Assembly (NCBI GenBank): GCA_950295325.1
Contig: OX485807.1
Coordinates: 8,399,001 to 8,463,000 of the forward strand
Length of the DNA stretch: 64,000 nucleotides
Reading direction: 5' to 3'
DNA from: Polytrichum commune
Lineage: Eukaryota; Streptophyta; Polytrichopsida; Polytrichales; Polytrichaceae
The notes beneath the pieces were generated by a model. The model saw only the letters and a list, made by a program, of their open reading frames with translations. It did not search any database and was not told where the DNA came from. A program made the position numbers and the translations under genes. Numbering within the stretch: the stretch's first letter is position 1; every line of letters begins with the position of its first letter. Positions 11,753 to 22,817 of the stretch are shown one piece after another.

Positions 11753-12269
11753 CACACCAAGCCTCACTCTTTTTATACTTTTGATTGTTTCAATAACACT
11801 CCAATTGCAATTCTAAATAAATTCTAAACATAAAACAAATATGAGCACTCATTTTGGGCTCATAGATAGTGACAAATTCAATCATGCTCGAATGTACTCC
11901 TACAACAAGGTCATACAACTACTTGAATGTGCATGTATTGTAAAGAGTGAGTAGTATTTCAAGTGTTGCGCTCAACCGCATGTTCAAAAATTATAGTGAA
12001 TGAGATGTATCGGTGAGGATTTTATACTAAAAATCAACAATGGACTAATAGTTTAAAAAATATCCATGGTAATATGATCTTTTTACTCTTGTTGAATAAA
12101 AAAACAAGTACTTTGAAATTAAAAATTAAAAAACACAAGTACTAATTTGAGAACACCTACCCTAAAACCATGTTCATTTACTAAATTTGGCATCATTGCT
12201 CATGTGTTACCGCTTACTACTCATGTGTTATCGTTCACTACTCATATCTTAGCTTCCCCCATTTTTAAA

Positions 12270-12809
12270 GGAACATCTAATATTTATTCAAGTAAAAGTG
12301 ATCTCAATTACTACAATGACGCTTACCATGATGTCTATAGCAGTCAGTAAACTTCTTCGAGTTACTCGAAATTCTACTTATAAAATCAATGCTACATTGT
12401 TGATTGTTCTCCTCCAGACATGGCTCCTTAAGTGTCAAAGTGTCAAGATACATAACAAATCAAACAATTGCCTAACATCTTTTCCTTTGGCACAGAAACA
12501 ACCTTAGGTCTTAATCCCTCATCTTAATAAATCTGGATAAGTTACATTAAACAGAATTCCTCCTCTTTATTCCTTGTAGCAAAAAACTTTCTATGATGAT
12601 GAAATTGGCATATGATCTAGGATTCATCCATCTTCAACTTATGTCAATAACTTCCTTATCTCATTGCTTGACACTTCAAGTAGATGGGGGAAGTGTTGCA
12701 GACAATAAAGTCATTCATAAAGTAAGTGGACAAAACTATGGATCTAGTCTCAAAGTATAAAGTCACTCAAGTCTTGTTAATGCTTAAATTATCATCCATA
12801 AGGAGTGGT
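12270..12809. other. no gene recognised
   Basis: This AT-rich stretch lies between the right TSD of MULE-1 and the left TSD of LTR-B. Only short frames are present. Confidence 0.5.
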
Positions 12810-12814
12810 GTGGG

Positions 12815-14783
12815 TGTGAGGCCAAACCCACCACCCTTAAGCGTCCTAGTCCGGGTGATGGCTTTGAGAATCACATTCAATTCCTAATACCATAATGTGG
12901 ATTTCTGTATGGTTCTTATGTCCTCGGTACTAATTTCATCTCAACTCAACTTGCTTTGTTATTGTGAGCATCGTTGCTCGTAGTGGAATTTGATTTCTCA
13001 AGGGTCCAACCCGCGGCCTTGGCCACACATGCCCTTAAAGAGATCCCTCTAGACTTCTTGATTTTTACTTCCTTAATCTTGTCCTTGCTAGGATTCTCCA
13101 CATTCTCCATTAATTAGGCACATGATTTATTCCAACCAAAGAATGCGAGTGTTTAAAAACACTTACCTCAATGGGTAACCACCAACACATTCAAGAGTCA
13201 CACACACTTCTACTCTCCTAATGAATCCAACTTTACCTAAGAACCAAGATGGCATGAAAGAATGTAGTGTGGTCTAGCAATCCCGCAAGGGATTAGCCTA
13301 ACTACCCCCCCCCCCATAGTAACCTAACTAATTGAAGCTAACTAACTAGCCTTGGCCCAACAGAAATGCAGTCCCGCAGCCTTGGCTGTCGTGGCCTTGG
13401 CCCAGCAGAAATACAACCAGCAACCTTGGTTGCCGTGGCCTTGGCCCAGCAGAAATACAACCAGCACCCTTGGCTGTCGTGGCCTTGGCCCAATAAAAAT
13501 ACAACCAGCACCCTTGGCTGTCGTGGCCTTGGCCCAACAGAAATACAATCAGCACCCTTGGCTGTCGTGGCCTTGGCCCAGCAGAAATACAACCAGCAAC
13601 CTTGGCTGTCGTGGCCTTGACCCAACAGAAATGCAGTCCCGCAGCCTTGGCTGTCGTGGCCTTGGCCCAACAGAAATACAACCAGCAGCCTTGGCTGTTG
13701 TGGCCTTGGCCCAGCAGAAATACAACCAGCAACCTTGGCTGTCATGGCCTTGGCCCAACAAAAATACAACCAGCAACCTTGGTTGTCGTGGCCTTGGCCC
13801 AACAGAAATACAACCAGCAACCTTGGCTGTCGTGGCCTTGGCCCAACAGAAATACAACCAGCAACCTTGGCTGTCGTGGCCTTGGCCCAACAGAAATGCA
13901 GTCCCGCAGCCTTGGTTGTCGTGGCCTTGGCCCAGCAGAAATACAACCAGCGCCCTTGGCTATTGTGGCCTTGGCCCAGCAGAAATACAACCAGCAACCT
14001 TGGCTGTCGTGGCCTTGGCCCAACAGAAATGCAGTCCCGCAGCCTTGCTGCCGTGGTCTTGGACCAGCAGAAATGGAGTCCCGCAGCCTTGTTGCCGTGG
14101 CCTTGGACCAGCAGAAATACAACCAGCAGCCTAGCTAAGTCATGTACTAATCTAAGTATCTAAGTCATGAACTAATCTAACACCCTACTTTTACTAACTA
14201 CCACCTTATCACTACATGCAATCTTAAGCTTTAAGAGCTCACTCACTTGGGAGGCCTTGAGAGAGAGAGAGCTTAAATAATTAACTTCACTAAAACTAAC
14301 AACCCACACACGTGGCTCAGGCTCTTAGGAGCTTGCTCCCTTGAAAGCGCTTGATGGAGAGAGTGGTAAATGAGAGAGAAAACACCTTAAGTAGCAAAGA
14401 GGGAGAGAGGGAGAGAGAGGTGAGGATAGGGTGAGAGGATTAGCACCTCCAATCACAATCCCTTAACCTTCACCTCCAAAGTAGGGACTAATCCCCATCC
14501 ACCAAGCTTCCTTCTTCCTAAACTAACAAGGTGGATCCAAAAGTGGGCATTTAACCCGCGGAGCTCACCTTGTTTCACCTTACCCCCTACTCACATTATC
14601 AAGGCATACTCTTATTGAAATCAACCTTGAAATAATCACACAACACCACCTAACGCCTAAAGTTAAATCCACACCACACTTCACTCTTTTTATGTTTTGT
14701 GAATAATCATAACACATCAAAGTCAAACTAAAATTGGTTTCGAAGAGTTAATCACCACATGTGGGCACCATTTTGGGCTCACA
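12815..14783 (+). mobile_element. LTR-B, 1,969-bp solo LTR
   Basis: It starts TGTGAGGCC and ends GGGCTCACA, so the ends carry the short inverted repeat TGTGAG/CTCACA expected of an LTR. Perfect 5-bp TSDs GTGGG sit at 12810-12814 and 14784-14788. Its first 45 bases and last 110 or so match LTR-A. There is no internal coding region, primer-binding site or second LTR that I can see, so a solo LTR is the simplest reading. A 44-bp minisatellite fills its centre. Confidence 0.8.
13350..14135. repeat. 44/45-bp minisatellite, about 17 units
   Basis: Units read CTTGGCTGTCGTGGCCTTGG, then CCCAACAGAA, plus a variable 14-15 base part. Two variants alternate: an ATACAACCAGCAAC type (44 bp) and an ATGCAGTCCCGCAGC type (mostly 45 bp, near 13366, 13630, 13895, 14028 and 14072). 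The unit length is not a multiple of three and the unit lacks stops in all phases. Long frames therefore run on all six frames (for example 13352-14134 plus and 13338-13997 minus). These are by-products of the repeat, not genes. Confidence 0.95.
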
Positions 14784-14879
14784 GTGGGGCTTTTAAAAAC
14801 CGGCACTCTAGCTTGTCCTACTAGAATGGGTGTGCCAAGGTAGCCTTGCATAGGCCCATCCGGGATTTAGACAACGGGT

Positions 14880-15090
14880 TTCATGCACATACCCTATCTT
14901 AGATCCTAAAATTCTCTCAAAGTTTGAGAGGTGAGAGGAGGAGGACCCAAAATTTGTACCCAACTTTCAAAATAGGCTTCGAGACACACAATGAGCTAAG
15001 CGAGCTCGCAACAGAAAGTGTTCTCAAAGAAGGATCAAACCCACGATTTTGTCCCAGTTTGAGGGACTTCATGGACAACTCTTAGAGCTG
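14880..15090 (+). repeat. dispersed repeat, matches 25250-25450
   Basis: It shares ATCCTAAAATT, TCTCAAAGTTTGAG, AGAAAGTGTTCTCAAAGAA and CCACGATTTTGTCCC with 25250-25450 in the same order and orientation, at perhaps 75-80 percent identity. It is non-coding as it stands. The rest of 14784-15690 holds nothing recognisable. Confidence 0.65.
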
Positions 15091-15689
15091 CCGCATCGGC
15101 CGGGCTGGCTTGGCCCCGTATGGACCCCCGGTGTGGCTGGTCTATCTAATGGCCCAAGCTTCTTTTTATGTGTGTTAATGGGAGGATAGCTTCTCAACCT
15201 ATTGGCTTGAATCTTCACATCTGGTAAGATTCCCAACAAGAAGAGGAAATTGGATCACTGGGAATCTCCCATTTTATCCTTGCAACTCACTTGGAAGGAT
15301 TACACTTGCAATGTTCACTCAATCATGGGCACATTCAGATCATCTTAAAGAGACATTAACAACTTTCTATTCATTTCTCTCGAGCAATGATATCAAATTA
15401 CTTACACATCACCTTGGTTAACAAAATAGCATGGATCATGTTTGTTTTCATTGAATCACTTCCTCTTTCAAACTTATCTACGTCTTTTGGAAGAAGGAGG
15501 ATATCGAGAATTTTCCTCACATTTAGTTTGAATGCAAGGAATATGTTGTGGAATATTGTCAATCCCACATAACATTGTTATGAATCTTGTGTGTGTGTAC
15601 TTAAAAAAATTATTAAGAATTTTGAAGTAAATGTAGATGACAAAAGAGGGCCCTAAGGTTTAGAGAAAAAAATTGACAATAGATGTGTT

Positions 15690-16206
15690 AGTTTCATTCA
15701 ATTCAAAATTTCATTTATTGTTGTCATATAATAGTAGTCCTCGATGACTACCCTGTTCATTCTTGTTAGAGTTTGCATTTGGGTTCTAGGTTTTTACAAA
15801 CTGGAGGCTCTTGGAATGCTCATCATGGGCTCCCTTGAATTTGGCTCTTCGGATTGTGGCTAAGTTGTTATTATTATTATGTCTTTGTTTGTTTGATGCT
15901 ATTGTTGGGTTACATGCCATGGATGAAAAATTCGATGACTTTCTCATTGAAAATGAAAATGTAATAGAGGCTTATTTTAATTCATGCTTTGTATTTTTTG
16001 TATGTAGTGGAGACATTTATCACATTAAATTAAAAAAGCTTAGTATAAACACATGAGTCCATTTTTCTAGGATGCCAATAGTACATAATATCAATTTGTT
16101 TTTCTTCATAAACTTCTTGAAAATAGGGGATTTGATTTCATAGCAACCCATGCAAGCCATTTTACATTTCCAATGAAGAGTCCGTCCCCTGGGTCCTACA
16201 CAATAT
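15690..16206 (+). repeat. dispersed repeat family C, copy 2 (uninterrupted)
   Basis: It aligns with 2660-3550 minus the transposon at 2940-3286. At the equivalent insertion point it reads TCATTGAAAATGAAAATG without interruption. Short frames occur but no domain was recognised. Confidence 0.75.
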
Positions 16207-17539
16207 GAGATTGCAAATTTGCATCCAATATACTTGAACAACACAAAAACTTCCCACTTAACTCAAAAGAGGCCTTATAAAGTTTCATATTACAATAGAG
16301 GTTTGGCGCTTCACACATTGAGACAATTTAGCCACAAATATGGAAAATTTGTGCTACTTATACTCAATATTTGGTCATGTGCTCAGCCAAGAGAGGTGTG
16401 GCCTTTCCTATCATACAAAAGCATCTTTGAGTTCTTCTTGCCTAACTCTCTAGGCCATAGTCATTCATTTCACATGCATTTTGGGGTTTTTAGATCAAAT
16501 AGAATCCATTCATATAACCTTTTCACTATAAACTAGAATTTTCCAAAACATCAACGCCACATTTTTTTTTTTGTTTTTTTTTGTGTTAAGGAGATTTTCT
16601 TGTCATGCTCGTTTACAACGGGGTTGGGTTCCACATACAAGTGGCCGATCATAAAATGTGTTGGTGAAATTGGGGTGAACTATCCTCGACATCAAAAGTA
16701 GACATATGAAAACTTCAAGTTGATTATGATGAACTGGAGGCAGTAAAGAAGTTAGCATGTTGGAACTATATTGCTAGTGAAGGATGTGACTAGCTCCCAC
16801 ATTGTTTCCTTGCCTAACTTATCTCTGCCAGAGGACTTATGCGAACACTCAAATATAACAACTGATTTCATTGGGACCTCTTATTAATTTTGCATCTCAA
16901 CTCTGATTCTAAAACTTGAAACGATCATTATTTATGTCGTTTGCAATTGCCGATTGGACGAGACGAATCTCAAGCCGATCCAATGGTCAAAATCATTGTT
17001 TATGTGGTTGGAAGGGCCTATAATAATGCCATATAGCTTATATGATGTTGTTCTTTTAGATCGGGCTGCCCCAAAAATAAGGCCGGGGAACCTGGCCTAG
17101 GCCATCGAAGTGCCTCTCGAGCCTCCAACACCATCAATGCGTTTGGAAATATTGGCTTTAATAATTTCTTTAGAACTAGAAAAATATCTAATTTCTTTCA
17201 AAATATCCACCTAACGGGGAAAAATGTCTCGTGCTCACCTCCAACGAGCAACACGTAGCCTTCGATTCGCTTTCTTGTGTTGCGATCTTGACGAGTTCCT
17301 TGATTCCGATCGCGATTCCCAACATGCACCCGATAAGATACGTGGCCCTAGTGTGGGCACTTCCATCGTCACAAACAATTTTGGTTGTTGGATCGGATCG
17401 GTATTTGTTTTCATAAGGTTGTCATCTGCAAATCATGAAGATTATCAAAGTTAAAGTCATACAAAGTCAAAGTCAAGATTTCTCTCTCTTATTTAATAAT
17501 CACATATCAAACCTTCCCCATTATGTGAATTACTACACT
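16207..17539. other. no gene recognised
   Basis: Only short unsupported frames and T-runs near 16561-16583 were seen. Confidence 0.5.
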
Positions 17540-18335
17540 AAGAGAAACCGTGTTTATATCATGAACACATAGTCATCGTTCGTACCATGTGTCTTTTCGG
17601 TGTCCATTCTTGACTACAAGCCTTGCCATTTAAGTTGCCGCTCAAATGTAGGTGTTCGATCAAGAAAAGCGGGCACATAAAGGCCCACACGGGTAACTTT
17701 ATTGAGTCGGATCCGGATGAGGCGCTCGAGGATTTGCCTTATCGAGGCCGATAGTGTCCCTCCAACTACCAAACATCAAATTGTTGACATGATTGTAGCG
17801 ATTATAATTTTGAAAAATCCGATACGGACCGGACATTCTTATCGCTCCCCAAGTATTATTCTTTACTCCCAACTTATACATACACTACTATACATGCCGC
17901 ATCATCGGTGGTTGGAGTCCAACGAGCCAGTTGGCATTTTGTAGGGAACTACTTTACTCGGTTTAAGGTGGATGGGTCTTAAATGGTTACCGTTTCCGAC
18001 TAGCCCACTTCTCTTTAGCATATGAAACACGTGATTAGTATGAGAGGCTGGGCCGTAGAATCTTTCCTCATAAATTTTGGAGCCCACTTGAATACCTTTA
18101 TTCGTTATTGAAGTGAAAATTCTCGTGTTCGTTAAATGGTCATATAGTCCTCCTGCCCTCCCCCCCGTCCTTTTCTCCAAAATGTGTTGATTATTGAACT
18201 TAGAATATCTATCATATTTTGAGCATGTAATCCATTTTTTTTTTTGCTTTAAACTTATCTTTTTGGTATTTGTTCTCGGATCTGCACCAAACCGCATGCC
18301 GCTCAAACATAGGTGTTCCAATAAGAAAAGTAATT
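17540..18335 (+). repeat. dispersed repeat family D, copies 1 and 2
   Basis: The segment 17935-18335 matches 23780-24165 and, more weakly, 46200-46570. The order is GGGTCTTAAATGGTTAC, GATTAGTATGAG, TTTCCTCAT, GTTGATTGTTGA and CCAATAAGAAAAG. The segment 17540-17690 carries a fragment of the same family's 3' part (GTGTCCATTC, GCCGCTCAAATGTAGGTGTTC). The minus-strand frame across it is not conserved between copies, so it is not treated as a gene. Confidence 0.65.
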
Positions 18336-18340
18336 GAATA

Positions 18341-19139
18341 AGGTTGTCTACCTTACAATGGTACTCATTGATTGGATGTGATAGCAACTCCACAGTCACT
18401 ACAATTGTACATGCTATTTACCAATACATCTTATTTAAAATTTAATTTTTTTTATAACGATGGCAGTTATCTAGATTTTGGTTCTCCTAAAAATGCCACC
18501 ATCGCTTGTAAATACGCACAATGTATCAACCTGAGATTCTTGTCACTCGTGTAAGGAAGTCCAAGAAAAAACCCATCTCCTGGAAGTTTATGCTCGGTTT
18601 ATGGTTGATTCATTCCAACTTAATCTCACTAGACTATTTCGAATTATGCGATCCTAACTCCGGGTCAACTTTGGTAAGGAAAAAGAAGAAGAATCCAAAC
18701 TACAAGGAGTCCCCAACGTTTTCACCTTCCTTCAACTTGCTTGGGTGTCACGCGTCCTTCGCTTCTTCATCACCTCAGAGCTTGTTGCACGGAGTCTAAC
18801 TTGGGGATGTCAACAATCGTGGACAAGTTAGGGCTCAGTGTCCCTCTCACTCCTCTGACAAAGATACCCAAAAACTGAAACACTTGTGACAACAACTACA
18901 ACTTTGCTATACACTTTTAAAGCATCGAACGCAGAGAGACTCCAGAGTAGTCCACACTCCTCTGGAGTCCCAACACAGTACTCTGTTGGTGACAACATCG
19001 AAGTTGAACCAGATATCGTAATTGGTTACTCTAAGTTGTTGACTCAAGACCGTTGGGAATATACTCAAGATTTTTGGCATATTTTAGCAGATGATATCAA
19101 CAGTCAGTCAGTCAGTCAGTCAGAGAATATTATTGCAGC
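18341..19139. other. no gene; CAGT microsatellite
   Basis: There is nothing coding that I can support. A short (CAGT)n run lies at about 19101-19123. Confidence 0.55.
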
Positions 19140-19905
19140 GTAAGTAACTTTAGGGTGAGTTTCCAAGTACGCCGCTCACCCACCAGATTCTAGTGCGAAT
19201 AAGGACCAAACCCGTGCAAATGTAGAGGGAATTTGGTGGGGTAGGGTTCGTGTGTGTCAACTCAGCAACTCCCATCTTCTCAAATCCGGGCCTACGTACA
19301 AATCTCCTCCTCCAGGTTAAAACCTTCTCTTCTTTCTAAAACTGGTTATCAAAATATTATGTGACCGACACTGGTAGGTTAGAGATTGTTTAGTTGGCGT
19401 ATGGAGGTCTAGCGGCATGTGTCCATGGCCCTCCACATTTCAACGGACCACCAAAATGTGGTTGGTTGGCGGGTTGTGCTTAACTACGTGCAAACACCTC
19501 CGACCCACTATTACCTAGAATCTAGTGGGTCGGAGGTGTTCGCATGTAGTTAAGCACAAGTTGCCATCCCAACCACAATTTGGCGGTCTGCTCAAATGTG
19601 GAGGGTTGCGGACACGGGCCGCTAGACGTCCATGCTCCCAGTAGAGAATCTTCAACCTACAAGTGTTGGTCACCGAAGGATTAAGACCGGTTGAAAACTC
19701 AAGAGAACCAATGCTAGTCTAGAAGTCCATCCTTCGCAACCAGGAAGAAGAGGTTAGTAGGTGGGCCCAAATTTGAGAAGATGGGAGTAGCTAGTTGGCA
19801 CATATGAACCCTACGCCACCATATCCCCTCTACATTTGGGCGGGCTTGTACTTATTCACATTAGAATCTAGTGGGCAAGTGGTCGACAGGGAAAGTTATC
19901 CTTAG
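19140..19905. repeat. long foldback / hairpin element
   Basis: Two arms of about 380 bases are inverted about a centre near 19518. The innermost pair is very close: GCTTAACTACGTGCAAACAC and GGAGGTGTTCGCATGTAGTT, with the centre at CCCACTA...TAGTGGGT. Outer arms pair through CCCATCTTCTCAAAT, AAATGTAGAGGG and GATTCTAGTG. A transcript would fold into a very long hairpin. No target duplication was found. Confidence 0.8.
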
Positions 19906-20627
19906 TGTGTGACACAATGTTCCGGCAACTAGAGAATCAACTTTTAGTATATTGACACTATAAATAACATTTGTGCATGTGGCTAGCTGGCATCGAGGCG
20001 AACTCATCGATTGTGGATAAGGTAGGGGGGTGCTAAAACCAACACCCTACCCAAAACCAACACCTATAAATGCCTCCCAATCGCCATAACTCTACTAGCT
20101 TGAATTGTTCCCCATGGTGTAGAGTGCCCAAGCCCACGGACCCATGGTTTTAGGTGCCATTCGTGATGCCACCTCATACCAACCTCCACTACCTCCATGT
20201 AGGGGGTCAATCTATTCTATTCTCCACTATTCTGGCCATTCTATTCAAGGGGGGGGGGGGACAATTCTAGCCATTATATTCACAAATCCAAAGAGGCAAG
20301 CCCACCAAATACAAAGGGGGTTCGTTATGGGGCACAAAGAGGGTCGGTTCTAGGCATAAAGGGGGTCAGTACCCGAGATCCAAGTGACGGTTTTGCAACC
20401 GAACTGGGTGGGTTCAGGGAGGTGGCCACGTGGCTTTGCACACTGTTACTAGTTGGGCTCTGATCTAGCTTGGGTCTTGCTCTATCTTCATTGCCTAGAA
20501 GCAACACAAGCTTGGGTGTGATCTAGCTTGGGGCTATGTTGTGTTGATTCTAGGCAATGAAGGTGGGGGTTCTCATCATATGCGAGGTCGTCATACACGG
20601 GACCTAGGGATTGGTTTAAGGAAGCTA

Positions 20628-20960
20628 CACTAAATATGATATTTAGTGTCGCCAATTCTAATTTTCTCGCAAATATTAATTGCAAACCGTGGTAGAGTGT
20701 CACCAACACTAAATGTCAACCCGACATTTTTTGTCATTCCTTGTTAAAACTTTGGGGAATGATAGATTTACAGTGTTGCAATTACTATCACTTACCGAGT
20801 GATTTCTCAATTAAATTTCAATCATCCTTGACAATATTTCATCACAAGTTCCTGACAAAAGAAAGTAGGGCTTTGGCCAATAGATGAACTCATTCATCAT
20901 CCACGACAATATTTGTAATTATTCATAAGTAGTGTCATTCAAAAAGTTACCATATTTTAA
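20628..20960 (+). mobile_element. TA-flanked MITE, truncated copy
   Basis: It starts with the palindromic end ACTAAATATGATATTTAGT preceded by TA. It is the reverse complement of 21290-21619 over about 330 bases. It loses homology after the AAAAAGTTACCAT phrase near 20955, so the far end is missing. Confidence 0.7.
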
Positions 20961-21248
20961 ACTGTTTGAAGTAGAAAAATAACCCTAATACACTTCATTG
21001 TGTCTTATTCTATCTTATTTTTACATTTAACAATCATAAAATTACACTTTCATGCTTTATCATGAAGTTTCTATAAATAGTGCAGAGCCTAATTTTTGCC
21101 AAATGACCCCTACTCAGTATACAATTGTTGTTGCTTCAGGAGTATTTGTTATTTAAAAGCCCACACTATTCATCATATAGGTCCCCACATTATTAAGAGC
21201 TTTCTCATCGTTAATGAGTGAAAACTAGAGAGAGTGTGAAATGCCCTA

Positions 21249-21619
21249 CACTAAATATGATATTCAGTGTCATATGGCAGCATTTTATGTCACTATGGTA
21301 ACTTTTTGGATGACACTTCTTATAAACAAGTGAACAAATATTGTCATGAATGATGGATGAGTTCATCGATTGGCGCCGGAACCCTACATTCTCTTGTCAG
21401 CAACTTGTGATGAAAAATTGTCATGGATGATGGAAATATGGATGAGAAATCACTTGGTCAGTAATTGCAACACTGTAAACCTATAATCCCCCAAAATTAT
21501 TACAAGGACCGACAAATAATGTTGGGTTAACATTTAGTGTTGGTGACACTATACCACGGTTTTGAATTAACATTTTGCGAGAAAATTAGAATTGGTGACA
21601 CCAAACATCATATTTAGTG
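21249..21619 (-). mobile_element. TA-flanked MITE, full 371-bp copy
   Basis: The left end is CACTAAATATGATATTCAGTG with TA before it. The right end is ACATCATATTTAGTG, followed by CA, where TA would be expected. It is homologous to 20628-20960 (opposite strand) and 22818-23180. The interior has no coding capacity. Confidence 0.75.
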
Positions 21620-21885
21620 CACATATTGTATGTGAGTCACCTTGCTATGGGTTGTAGCAAGGCATGCTTGTGCTACTATTGAGTCGCATGAGCAACGATA
21701 AGGATACACTGTACGAGGACGCCTCATCACCACCCGTAGCAAAGGGACACATGTACAACATTAGGCATCGCATCGATCATGTCACGGAGGCCATGCGCCA
21801 TGGTATGTATTTGACTTGCTCGTGCTCAGTGAAGGAGCGACACATCAACAAGATAGTAAAAGGTCAATGCTATGACACTTGATAG

Positions 21886-22047
21886 CAAGGGCGCCCCCAA
21901 CCTTGATTTTCAAGGTAGGCTTGCTCGGGAAACCAAATTTTTATCTAGTGCATATTTTTTTCAGGAAAAAAATGGTCATTTTCAGTATATGACCAAGACT
22001 TTCAGGTAGGCCCAGCCTACCCGAGCCTAGACCTAGCGACGCCCCTG
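21886..22047. mobile_element. 162-bp hAT-type MITE
   Basis: The ends are CAAGGGCGCC and, reversed, CAGGGGCGTC. A perfect 8-bp direct repeat CTTGATAG flanks it at 21878-21885 and 22048-22055. CAGGGGCG-like ends with 8-bp TSDs are the usual hAT signature. It also pairs internally (AAGGTAGGCTTGCTCGGG against CCCAGCCTACCCGAGCC). Non-coding. Confidence 0.85.
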
Positions 22048-22147
22048 CTTGATAGTATGAGACAAGTCACAAGGGGCACTCTAATTGACATGGCATACCA
22101 ATTTGAACCATGCCACACTTCCAAATCGATCTATTAGTGCTTAAATA

Positions 22148-22475
22148 CCGTAACACCATAGCAGGTTCGTTCTTAAATAATTCCAAAAAAAAAAAACGAA
22201 AAAAATCATAAATTCCAGGCCATGAAGAACGAAATTATGGAAAATTATATTATGAAAAGAACGAAAATCCAGAAAGTTGGGTGAAGCAGACTCTGTTGAA
22301 AAAATCAATTTAAGTTGTCATCCCGGTACATCTACTCTGTTCCAGGACGAATTATTTTTTTCCTCAAAATAGAAGAACGAATTTCAAAAAAATCTATTTT
22401 AAGCAAACGAACCTTATTTTTTCAAAATAAATAAATATTCGTTTGCCAGGTGATGAACCTGCTATGGTCTTACAG
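22148..22475. mobile_element. 328-bp TA-flanked TIR element
   Basis: The left end reads CCGTAACACCATAGCAGGTTC and the right end, reversed, CTGTAAGACCATAGCAGGTTC. TA lies at both borders (22146-22147 and 22476-22477). The interior is A/T-rich with GTTCGTT and AAGAACGAA repeats. Non-coding. Confidence 0.65.
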
Positions 22476-22599
22476 TAGTCAAAATGTGGAGACTCATATT
22501 CCACGATGCACCATAGCAAGAATTCGGTTATTGTGGCACCAACATAGAAGCTGCCAAGTCCCACGTCTCATCAGTAAGTCAGAGTAACCTCACAGAACG

Positions 22600-22815
22600 T
22601 GGTTGAAGCCGTGTGCACTCCAGTAACCGGGGGAGATTTTTGGGCATAATCGGTCAAGATTCCAGTGCTTCCTTTTAAGTCCAAACCAGTTACATGTTGA
22701 CACCTTCTTGTTTTCCTTCGATTCATTCGAGGCGTGTTCTATAGATTCTTCTAAAATGATGCGTAGTTCTCCTGAAGTCTTCAACTTCAACCAGACCTTT
22801 CTCAAACTCAACCAC
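22600..22815 (-). repeat. dispersed repeat family B, copy 2
   Basis: The minus-strand frame here (73 aa) includes STCNWFGLKRKHWNLDRLCP and is the least damaged version of family B (see 2255). No known domain was recognised. It may be a fragment of a transposon gene. Confidence 0.5.
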
Positions 22816-22817
22816 TA

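Larger units (their letters stand above)
8681..11864 (+). mobile_element. LTR-A, LTR inserted into MULE-1
   Basis: It begins TGTGAGGCCAAACC and ends TGGGCTCATA, with the 5-bp repeat GATAG on both sides (8676-8680 and 11865-11869). The first 45 bases are nearly identical to 12815-12859. The last 110 or so bases (from about 11753) align with 14665-14783, so both ends match LTR-B. The interior is unlike LTR-B: it holds a second MULE copy (roughly 8.9/9.2-11.75 kb), apparently a later insertion. No retroviral-type genes were seen, so it reads as a solo LTR. Confidence 0.7.
6111..12260. mobile_element. MULE-1, Mutator-like element split by an LTR insertion
   Basis: The left end (from 6111) reads GGGGAGTGCTATCTTG and continues into repeats of TGAGC/GGTGAGC type. 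The right end (to 12260) reads ...CTTAGCTTCCCCC, the imperfect reverse complement, with arms of about 65 bp. Nine-base flanks ATTTTTAGA (6102-6110) and ATTTTTAAA (12261-12269) match at 8 of 9, and 9-bp TSDs are typical of Mutator-like elements. Without the nested LTR (8681-11864 plus one TSD copy) the element would be about 3 kb. It carries a SWIM-domain gene remnant. Bases 6111-7626 hold no recognisable coding sequence. Confidence 0.65.

Noticed and set aside
8681-13180. The TGTGAGGCC sequences at 8681 and 12815 as the two LTRs of one retrotransposon
   Set aside because: Each has its own end and its own 5-bp TSD (GATAG and GTGGG), so they are separate insertions.
13338-14163. Several long frames (up to 260 aa) on both strands
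   Set aside because: They are products of a stop-free 44-bp tandem repeat and occur in all six frames. No start context, splice signal or frame preference supports any of them.
17902-18399. 165-aa minus-strand frame
   Set aside because: It lies in dispersed repeat family D and is not open in the homologous copy at 23780-24165.
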